Positions 48,533-59,400 of a stretch of 64,000 bases of DNA are shown one piece after another. Numbering within the stretch: the stretch's first letter is position 1; each line of letters starts with the position of its first letter. Location of the stretch: contig NC_079889.1 in NCBI RefSeq assembly GCF_029227915.1, forward strand, positions 1,052,001-1,116,000, read 5' to 3'. The notes under the pieces were generated by a model, which saw nothing but the letters and a program-made list of their open reading frames with translations, was not told the DNA's origin and made no database searches. The DNA is from Hydractinia symbiolongicarpus. Its lineage: Eukaryota > Cnidaria > Hydrozoa > Anthoathecata > Hydractiniidae. The translations under genes and the position numbers were made by a program.

Positions 48533-48586
48533 GATTTAAAGTTGGAAGCTATCGCTACACTGTGCAAAGAAAAGAAGGAAGTTTAA
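48533..48586 (+). CDS. Terminal exon of an unidentified plus-strand gene
   Basis: After CTCATTATCTTTTAATAG the frame reads DLKLEAIATLCKEKKEV and stops with TAA (48584-48586). The short coil-like peptide and the good acceptor suggest a last exon. It converges on the end of the large minus-strand gene (stop at 48813). Its upstream exons are not identified. Confidence 0.3.
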   Translation, partial: DLKLEAIATLCKEKKEV

Positions 48587-48812
48587 GTGTTGTAACATGA
48601 TTATAATGAGTCATGACGATTAGATCTTGTTTCAAAGAAAAACATGGTTCATGGCGCGAGGCACATAATTTTTATTCCGACATAATTTTAATCCGACAAA
48701 CACAAGTATGTCGTGTAACTATACACATTCAACGTCAATTCCCAAATTATTGTTATACCATCTTTTAGATTCGGAAAAATATAATGATGTTATTTGGTCT
48801 AAATGAAAACAC

Positions 48813-49012
48813 CTAATTTTTGTAGACCAAAATTTCCTCCAATTCCTGTGCCAATTTTTGCCCCAACACAATGTCTCCTTTGTCTCTTTCAACGCGGGGA
48901 AGCTTGTTAAAAGATCTTTTTTTAACTATCTCAGCAATTGCCATATTGATTGTAAATTTTACAGATCTTCCTGAATGAGTTTCAGAAGAAGGAGTTGATT
49001 TGGTTTCCTGTG
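48813..49012 (-). CDS. Mosaic protein, terminal exon 12
   Basis: It reads [20 protein letters not shown] then [20 protein letters not shown] and ends [12 protein letters not shown]. Acceptor TTTTAAAAG (weak, and not the nearby CACAG, which would shift the frame). A possible amphipathic helix with no known domain. Confidence 0.68.
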
Positions 49013-50381
49013 CTTTTAAAACGAAGATAACATCTTCATACTTGAAGAATGAATAAACAATTTTCCACTTATAATTAAACGTCTATGATTCTCACCCCGT
49101 GATATTTACTTTCGAACATGGGCGTTTTTTACATGTGGGCGTTTATTATTAACACATTTTTGCGCTTACCCTAGATATTATAGAATGGGCGTTTCTTTAC
49201 ATGTGGGCGTTTATCAACTATACATTCGTGTACTTAACCTGGATATTTGAGTGTAAGCATTTTTTCAGATGAAGATGTTTATTATTAATATATTTGTGTG
49301 ATTGCCCTTGAAAAATCAAAAGCATAGCCGTATGTGGGCGTTATACATTCGTGTGCTAACCTTGAACATTCTAAAACGGGCGTTTCTTTGTCGTTGGCGT
49401 CTATTGGGTCATCGATGATAGTTTTGTTATCTATCTTCACTGCTTCTCTATAATCTGACACGTCAAAAATTTGCTTCTACGTTTTTTTTTGGTTTTTTTT
49501 GACTGAAAAAGTCTGTAAAATTTTTTAATTTAAAATTTAGTTAAACACACGAATGCAGTGATTTAATGTTCTAAAAAGTCATTATAAACTTAGGATCTAA
49601 CCCAAAAAGAAGAAATTAATGATTTCCACTATCTGTTACTTTCTTGGTGGGTTTCGAAAACTATTACATAAGCTAAGTGATGTTGTTTCTTAACTGTTCC
49701 AAGTAAGTTACCTAATTGTTCTAAGTAGGACAGTAGGACGTTCTGTTATTTTTAAGACATGTTGTTTTTAATGCAAAGTGGTTGCCACGTTTCCACGTTT
49801 TGTAATTGATCGTTAATGTTTTGTTTCTGCTGCCTAACCACTGTTTCGTGTGAAGTAAAATAATTTGTGGAGTATAAACAATATTATGAGTTTCATTTTG
49901 TTGGGTTAAAACAATCTTCACAAGAAAAACAACTTCTGTGAACTAAAAGAGGAAAACCAAAAAGTTAAACTAATTTATTAATAAAGAACATATTGACAAC
50001 TTGTTTTAATAGGTAGACGATTAAAACTTGATTAAGTCTGTATTGCGGGAAATGGGAAATTCCTTGTTTCGTGGTTGCATGACAAAACATGATACCAAAA
50101 TAGCCTAAGCGCATAAATTAACATAATTTAGTTTCTGTTGAAGATTATTAATTATCAAGACACAAGTTTTGCATGAATTAGTTTCGGTTTCTTAAAATAT
50201 ATTTTTCCGAATAGCACTTTGTTACAGCACATTGGATCATATGCGAATGAGATGAGCAAGAGCAATAGAAAAGAATCATGGTTTGTAAAACTTGCATCTT
50301 TATGAGGTGTTTTCGCTACATGCGATCAGTGTTTGTGTTGCTTGTGAAAAAGCTAAGAGAACGAACAGAGCGAAGAAGAAG

Positions 50382-50412
<31 letters not shown>

Positions 50413-53400
50413 GGAGGGCGAGTGGTGCGTCAAGAATCTGAAGAGCATGGCGACAGTGAGTTGCTTGTTTCGAAGCAGTTTTCATATTGTTATGTCCAAA
50501 CGATCGAAGAAGATGGAACTAGGTTAATTACCTTACGAACAGATAAAAGAACTCATGTTGTGGTGAATCTACCCTAAGTTACTTATTTTGGATGATGGAA
50601 CGTATGTTTGAAATTTGTAATTAGTTGTGATTTTTTTTATTATTATTTTGAAGTAAAAAATAATATCGTATTTCGAGAGAACTGATTCGTTGCCACGTTA
50701 AATCTGGCGAAGTTTGTTACAGAAAGTACAGACACTTAAAAGCAGATTTTTTTAGCATAACTTTGTATATATATTACGGCATCTATGTAGCTCCATCGGA
50801 CTTTATTTTTTTTGCTATTATTCTTTCTGACTTATCCATGAAGTTTTATAAAAAATAGTTCCAGGGCAAACCTGGAAATACAATACATTTGCTGATATTG
50901 ACGCAGCGAAAGATCACAAAACAGACATCCATCGTTGTCAAGGAGAAAAATTAATCTGACAAGTTTATAATACAATTATTTTTTATACCCATTTTAAATA
51001 AAACAAGACGTATGATATACGCAAACAACCTCGCGAATAAAGTTTACAAAAAGCTGTCTATCAAATTGGGATTTTTGTTACGAAGTTAGACACGACATAT
51101 TTTACTATTCAGATACGCAATAATATTTGTTACACACTTATTTTTCAAAATTGATTTGTGAGACCTTCCTGAACGGAAAATTCCTCGAACTTTTAATTTT
51201 CGATGGGTCCCTCTTGGGTGAGCCGACTGACAGGAAGAAGAAAGACCACAAACCCACAAACCCCAAAATTTGCGAAATTCATTAATTCGGTTAATTCTGC
51301 CTACATTCACTTTTAAAAAGTTTGGTGGAAACACCTTTATTTACTAGTTAGTTAAACAAGTGTTTTGAACACTTGTCTTATCTTTTTAAAAAAGAAAAAA
51401 GAAAAAAAAAGTAAAAATAGTTACCAAGATGAGATTCGAACACACGACGACTCACGTGTCGGTGCTCAGAGAGGCAAAATTTCCATTCTTGTAGGACACA
51501 TTTGCGTTTTAATACAAGCTCACGAGCTTGTAAAAGACATACGTTTTATGCCGTTATTAATATTCGCAAAACATAATTTTGCAATTAATATATTCTTATA
51601 GAATAATATAATTATAGATTAATCCAAAATTTGCTGTGGGTTGGTCCTCTAAAAAATCCCTATTTTCCGCAGTAGAGTCTTTTAAAAACGCAGAATTAAA
51701 TATTATAGAACACACTCTATTCTATCTAACTTGTGGTCATTTTTACAAACCAAAATTTACAAGTATGAAAATATATTATAATTATCCCCTAACGTGTACA
51801 TCATTTAACAGAACTGATAAATTCAACATTTTACGATCCCAACTCAAACTCCACCATGTTTTGTTTATTGTCTTGTGATGAAACAAGGAATTGTCTGTCT
51901 TCAAGTTGTTGTTATCATAAAAAAACATGCACTATTTCTTATTACTCCCAGAAGATGATTGCATGTTTCAGTTGAACTTTACTTGGGTCGAGGGCGTTCT
52001 AGGAAATTAAAAGTTACTGTATCGTAAGTCAAGGCGTACATATATACGACATGATAACATTAAAAAGAACACAGCTAAAAACAACACCACTGACATTAAT
52101 TTCATACGTAAAGTAATTATAACAATTATTTATTTATTTACTGAGCTCTAAAAATTCTGAGTGTCTCGAGAAAAAATTTGTTTTGATAAACGAAAGAAGA
52201 ATTAACGTAACCTATTTATTTAATATGCTATACGTAGTATAACTGTCATAGAGGGTGAAGAGACGCATGAACTGCGATGGAGAGATTTCAAAGCGATAAG
52301 TTGTTGCTACCTTTGGGTAACGCATAAACTTATATTCATATACACAGGAAAATGTAAAATTTAAAAACTTACCCGACTTTTTCGAATGCAAGTTGTTTCC
52401 TATTGTACTATAGATGTCTTCATTGTATTTATTCAGTTTTTTCCTTGGTGTGTGTGACCGTGATTTACCTTTTTTCAGGTGGGTAAACTCAAGAACTAAA
52501 TAAAGAGTAATTTAGAACATTGCGTACTTATATTTCTCAAATAAAGTATCCAGGATTTATAATGCTCAACCTACGCATATCCGCGAGTAAAAACGACTGT
52601 TGTCTGTAGAAACAGGCTAATTCCATTACATTGTTTGAAAATATAATTCCCGGAAAATAAAAGAAAAATTGCATTCCTTCCTTCGAGAAGCTTTCTCCTG
52701 CATACCACATATTTGTAAAAACGATAAGATCGTAAGTTTAACTCTATTCGGACTGGGGTTTTTCGAACATACTATGACCGGGGAGGGGGGGGGGAATCCG
52801 CCCCCCTCAAAAACTTGTCATAGGGTTGTTCAAATTGAATCAAACTTGTCACACTTATATTACGTCATAAAAGGAACAAAATCGGTTTTTTTTCGATTTT
52901 CGGGTAGACAAAATCGGGAGATCGGATTAATCACGTGTCCAATTTATGCAAACCGATTCTTCTTAATAGAACAAAGTTGTGTTACAAATTTCAAATTCTA
53001 AAAATAATCTTAACAGGAGTTATTAAATTTTCCCCTTTATAAGGATTTCATAGAGATTTTTAGGGGTAGTTTCGAGTAATGGCCAATATCAAGGCCTCTG
53101 AAAGGTATGGGACCTAAAATTTGGCATACAGGTGTCTACTAGATAAATATTGAACTCAGTAAGTTTTATAGTCATATAACACAATAATAAGGATTTATTA
53201 AAAAAAAACCGTTAGGGGGGTCGAATCAGCCCCCGGATCGAATAGGGTTAAAATGCAGAAACACTTTGAAATTCACATTCTGCATGCTTAACAGAAACAT
53301 CAATCCAGTGAAAAGTGTAGTAAAGAGAATGGTAGCACATGTAACAAGGAAAATAAAAAGATGTGTTTAGAAGACGTACCTTGAGTAGTCTCCACATGGT

Positions 53401-56400
53401 GAACTGGTTTCGTCGTTTGAGTTGTGTCTTGATATTTATCAGGATTACTCAATAATGACAAACCTTGCTGCTTTGCATTCACTCCTCTTAAATGTTTATT
53501 TGTTTGTGATGTTTCAAGAACATTGTTTAAATTTTCTTTGTCTTTTTCACCGTTGCTATCCTCCTCGCTTGATTTATGCAGCTCTTTTAAAGAAGTAGTT
53601 GACAAAACTTTAGCTAAAGCACTCGTGGTGGAAGCGTGTTGTGGCATCTTTTCGACGTCTACAACATCATTCCCAAGATTAACTTTGTGAGAACGTTTCT
53701 TTTGTTTTAAAAGATTTAGTTTTTGTTGCAGAAAATTAACCTTTTGTTCTTTATCGGCTATTTTGGTAATTTGCGCTACTTTATGAAAAATATCTTTTTC
53801 GAAGTCATTACTAGTATAATTAGCATTATCTTCGTTATCGACGTCATTTGGTTCGGCTGCCGTTAGTTTAGTTACTTTCTTGGCTTTCGATTTTGTAATA
53901 GGCACCACAACAAGACCGGAATGTTTATGACCAGTCAAATGAGTCAATATCGGTTTGTTTATAAATGGTTTAACTGCATCATGTGCTCTCGTGTTTAATT
54001 TACTACTTTCTTTGCTACCATTTTTGCTTTCCTCCTCATCATCATCATCGTCATCATCATCTTCATTGCTTTCGTCATCATCAGAGTTTTCATTACTCGA
54101 AGAAACGCTAGTTGCGTTTCTCTTAACAAGATTGCCATCAGTTTTTGAAGCAAAGAATGATTGTCTCTTTGTACCAGAACTTCCTGTATATTGAAATACT
54201 TTGTATTATATAAGAGCAAGTTTGATTCATAGAGACAAATCATTTCATGGTTACAAATATGTTTATTGGCAGTGAAGTACTCACAATTGAAATTTGGTGC
54301 GGATCTAGGCTAAGATTAGTCTGGTATAACACACAAAGAGGAAAACTTCATTCAAGGCTAATCATTTACCTGCAGCTACTGGCATGTCTCCTCCCATGTC
54401 AGCATACGCCTTCTCTGTATTGACATTGAATCTGTCAAGAGTTACAAATTTACGCTCTTTCTCATGGCATGATTGCAAACATAAGCATGAATTCTTTAAT
54501 GCACCAGGTCCAACAACTAAACTCAAAATAATTGAAAGTACCAGTCGTTAGCCTGTGGAAAAATCCACGGTTTTGCCGGTTGCAGCTAAGCTACCATTTT
54601 ACGTGACAGACAGACGGACGGACAGACGTATACGGGCATTATAATAGATTATATAGGAGTATTATCTGGAAGATTTTTAAGGTTGATGTAACAAGAGCTG
54701 GACTAAAAGCTGCATCAGACAGTTCATACTAATAAAGCAACGAAAAAAACTTAACTTTTCATAACTTAAAAAAACATACTCACAAACCGGAAACAATTTG
54801 ACTCACCAATCGGCATGTTTATTTGTGCAATGCTGTCTTTGCTGTCAACTAGATCATCTTTTTCCCACGGGACGTTTTCACCTTTAAATCCCACAAAAAC
54901 ATATTTATCTCCCTTTCGTAATCGATTGGCTATCAAACTTCTCGCTCCAGTGCTACCCTAATATAAGAAAGTATTTGGAGTTTTATATTATTGGCCAACA
55001 AAGATTCGGTGGAAATAATCAACTTCGGTCTATATCTCTATGAATAATATAACCCAAATGTTTTCCTTATACTATACTTCGATCTAGTAAAATTCTTAAC
55101 CATTCGTCAAGACTAGTTTACTCTGGCAGTGTCAAAGATTCTTCAGAGCTAACGTCTTTCTGTCTGTCTACCTTTCCATGGGCTTGTAACTAGTCTCTTT
55201 TAATATGCACAAAACAAACTTGCTACATAGTTACTTACAAGCACCCTATAGGCATCATCAATCATTAACCGCCCTGCATTGCCACGTGTAGCACCTAATA
55301 CAACTTTTCCAGGTGAAAGCGATCTGATGAAGTTTGTCATTGCTTTTGCAGCTCCTCCATCAGATTCAGTATCAAATGTTTCAGTAGCTTCCACTTCACC
55401 AGTGTTAAAATCAACAACAACAACATTGAAGCCATTTTCATCTTTGCTCCAATCCTCACTATTGACCTTTATAACAGCTCGTTTATCAGAAGACTCAACA
55501 TCCACAAGCCGGCCAACTATATAATGGTGCATAAGAATGATATTTTTCGATCAACTTAAATGTAATTTATTCATTGGGTGCCCTGCTGTGTGAGGCAAGA
55601 AGACGTACAAGGGCAATAGCATGACTATGGCTGAGGGGGCTGTTAGTTCCAGTTAAGCAAAAAAGAATTAGAATTAAATCTCCTTAATATTCAAGTTATG
55701 ATATTTATTTATTTATTCAATTGCGATAGCGCGATGGTTTGGTTTCGGCTTGGTTCATCGTCAATTGGACGTTTTTAAGGTGGTTTAAAACAATTACTTT
55801 TATACGAACATTTTCCCGCACTTTGTGAATAGATCACAAAGTGCGGGAAAATGTGCAAATCTTTCATTTTAACCAACGGACATTAATAATTTATGAAGTA
55901 TAATATAAGTTTGTTTTTACACAAACGTATCGCTTCTTCTTCGCGATTGTAATATGCACAGCATTTTCTTGTTTTTGTTTTCATTTTAACACTATACCTA
56001 TGTATACATCGTTAATTGAAAGGGAAGCGTTTCACAACAACGCATGCAATAACTTACCCGTTACAATCACAAATATAAAAACAAGGTGAATCCCTTGGTA
56101 GTGTATAAATGGTCAGGTAGTGGCTAACTATTATTAGGTTGAACGCTGAACCAACGCACTGATTTTTAATGTATTTTTAATATCTCAAAGATGATGAAAA
56201 GCAACGTAACGTATATTTTGCAGGTTTATTGTTCATAATGTTACGGTGTAATCAATGTTTTTAACTTTCTTTTAAATGTACAAATCGACCTTTTTTATTT
56301 TAGTATTCACTTTTTTTACTTCTTTGTTACTTCGAATAATTACATCCGCTTATGTCGAGTTTCATGTTTTTGTTATCACAACTCTATCACCTATTTTAGA

Positions 56401-59400
56401 TTTGCTTTATTTATTTTGGCGCCGTAGCTTGGTGGCTATAACTCTTGTACTTTGTGCTGGAGACCAGGGTTCGATTGTCCTTCGCCGAAATTTAATATGG
56501 GCGAGTGAATGTTACCATAGGCCCGGGTTAACCCAAGTCAGGTAAGGGAAATCGGGCCGTTGAATATTGCAGAGAGTTGTTTGGTAGAGCGCGAACCCTA
56601 ATTAAGTCAGCGTAGTTTAAAAAATCAATAATAAATATTCTATCACACCCCATCTAAGGCATGGCTCTTCCTGGAAGTAATAGACAGGGTATATCCCTCG
56701 ATATTTGTGAGGCTAGCCATGTAAAATATGCCCATCTAGCTAAATACCTAGCAGTGATTCGGGAAAAATACTTACTCAAAGCTCTTTTGTTACTGCATTC
56801 TGTCCAACCTTAAAAATAAAACAGTTCACTAGATAAAAATTCATATACATTACAAGCTCATAACCTAGTCAAATACGCCTTCAGATTACTTACATCTTGT
56901 AGAGAAACCAGTTTGTTCCTTACCACAGTTTGATTTCGTGCTATCCTCTGGTTTAGTACCATCAACGTTTACCAACTCACCTCCACCAAATTTTCCATCT
57001 GAATCAGGTGTTCTTGAACTTGCTGCTGACTCACCGACATGTTGAAGAGAGTGAGCAGGATTATTCTCATTTTCCGTATGCTCTTTTGCTGTTAAACTGG
57101 CAATAACATCTGGCATGGGAGTATTTTCTTTATGTCCTAATGCAGAAGCTATCATAGCTTCCAAATTTGCGTAATTTGCTCCTTGGTTGGCTGCAGCTTC
57201 AATGCTTTGAGCTGTAGCTTCTGGTCCTTTATTTTGTTGCATACTACCTAGTTTAGCAACAACTTGCTGTATAATGTCTGGTGTAATGACGTTATTAGAA
57301 GGCTTTGTAGTTAATGCAGCTACCTCGGGTACCTCGTGCGGTTGTTGCGTTGCAGAAACACTTTGACTATTTACCAAACCCACCTGCGTTGAAGAACCAA
57401 TTGGACCTTGTCCCGTATATTGCGAATCAATATTTCCGGGCATTTGAAAATTCCCCCCACCGGCTCCTGCATCAAATGCCGGAACTGGGCTGTCTGAGAG
57501 TCCCCCACCACTTGGGCCGGGTACCATGTAGTTATTGGTCCTTGTTGCAGCTACAACATTAGGCAAGCTTCCCCCAAGCCCTCCTGCTAATGCATCAGCG
57601 CCACTACCACCTAAACCTGCGGCCATTGCAGCCAAACCAGCAGTACCGGGCGCTGCTCCTTGTTCAGCAAGTGCTAGAATAATTCCTCCAATCAATCCAC
57701 CTGGACTCTTGTTAGTACCCACTGCCTTTAAAGCGGCAGCTAATGCTGCATAACCAACTGCTGCTCCGGCTCCACCAACTCGTTGCAGAGCTTGTCCTAG
57801 CTGGTCTGCAATCCTTGCTACTGTTATGTCTCTGCCATCTTTTAAAAGTTCGTTTAAGCTAGCAATTCCAGCCGCACTTGCAGCCCCTCTTCCTCCTAAA
57901 TCAGCAATAGATTTCGCAAGTTTTGATGCTAAGCCTAACTTCAATGCCGCGTCCTTGTTATTGTTAGCTCCAGCTGCTACAAATCCAGACGCCATTAATG
58001 AAGCTATGCCTGTTGCTCCAGCGTCAGGAATTCCTAATGCACTTAATGCTGACGCAAGCCTTGATTCTCCCACGTTTCTTCCACCAGTCATGTCTGCAGC
58101 TGCTTCCATAGTTGAAGGGCCCCCATTGAATGAAGGTGTTTCTAATGGAGCAGGAGAATTTCCTTCCGCATCACTTGTTCCTGGTGCTTGCATGCCCATA
58201 TTTCCGTATGGATCGTCTAACCCTGAAGCTGGATGATATGCCTTAGCAGATTCTGCAGCTGCCTTTGCAGCACCATAGAGTGCACCAGTTTTTGCGGCGG
58301 CCGTGTTCACTGAAGCTGCTTTTGCCTCATCCGAAGCGCTTTTAGATTCTTGTTTAGATATATCATCGTGACTAGAATGAGTAGTTATATCAGGCGAACT
58401 ACCGGTATTTTGCTTTTCTGTTCGTGTAATAGCGTTATCATTAACTACGTTCAATAACGGACTGGGTGTGTTTTTAATAAATTCTTCAACAAAGGATTTA
58501 TCCGGCTGCTTTTCTTTCGTTGTATCGTCAAACGAATTTGTATCTATGCCCAAAGATTTAGCAACATTTAAAAGACTACCCACTGGGTCTACTGGAGAAA
58601 GTAGTTTTACAATGTCTGAAGGTTTTAACGAATTTAATAAATCTGATTTTCCAGGAACTACTTTCTTAATTTGGCCTTGGGCTATTCCTGTGCCACGTAA
58701 ATTACCAATCTTACCAGCTGTATTTCTGTTCACGCCCATCGCACCGGCACCGTTTAATTGACCAATTGAAACACCATTGCTACTTGAAGACCCACCACCT
58801 GTACCACCACTTAATTCCCCGGATATGCCTCCTGCGGCACCAGCTGATCCGCCACCCATTCCACTATTTTGAGCACTACCCATAGCTTCGCCGCCTCCTC
58901 CTATCCTACCACCACCTGTCCCTTCTCCCAACGCGCCTGCTCCTCCACTAACACTTCCTCCTAAGTCTCCGCCTGCACCACCAGCTATATCAGCCCCCGT
59001 ATTACCAGATACTCCACCTCCCGCATTACCAGAAATACCTCCACCCATCTCACCGCCTGATATACTTCCTGCACCAGCTGCACCAGCTACCCCGGTTGTC
59101 CCAGCTGCACCGCCTGCACCAGCTGCTCCACCTGCACCACCTACGCCACCTCCACCTGCTTCACCACCTACACCACCTGCACCACCTACACCACCTACAC
59201 CAGCCGCACCACCTACACCAGCTGCACCACCTACACCAGCTGCACCACCTACACCAGCTGCACCACCTGCACCAACTGCACCACCCACACCAGCCACACC
59301 ACCTACACCAGCTTCACCACCTACACCAGCTGCATCACCTATACCAGCTGCCCCACCTACACCAGCTGAACCACCTACACCAGCTGCACCACCTACACCA

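Larger units (their letters stand above)
49013..52372 (-). other. Mosaic gene, last intron, with repeats
   Basis: A 3.4-kb phase-1 intron. It contains a degenerate GGGCGTTT tandem repeat (49119-49410), a GAA microsatellite (50378-50411) and a possible tRNA-like fragment (51421-51486). An additional exon could hide here, but the frame is already continuous without one. Confidence 0.5.
55517..56775 (-). other. Mosaic gene, intron 6, with SINE and hairpin
   Basis: A 1,259-bp phase-1 intron. It contains a plus-oriented tRNA-derived SINE (56418-56620) and a 21-bp perfect hairpin (55808-55854). Confidence 0.7.

Noticed and set aside
52669-53001. 110-codon plus-strand gene ([15 protein letters not shown])
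   Set aside because: It starts outside and runs through the end of a TIR element; the G-rich terminus explains the reading.
53995-54243. Separate small Met/Lys-rich ORF
   Set aside because: Wrong frame over the Asp/Glu run (GAT read as ATG); the true frame passes through from 54183 to 53380.
56418-56495. Functional tRNA gene
   Set aside because: Same reason: degenerate arms and a SINE tail inside an intron.
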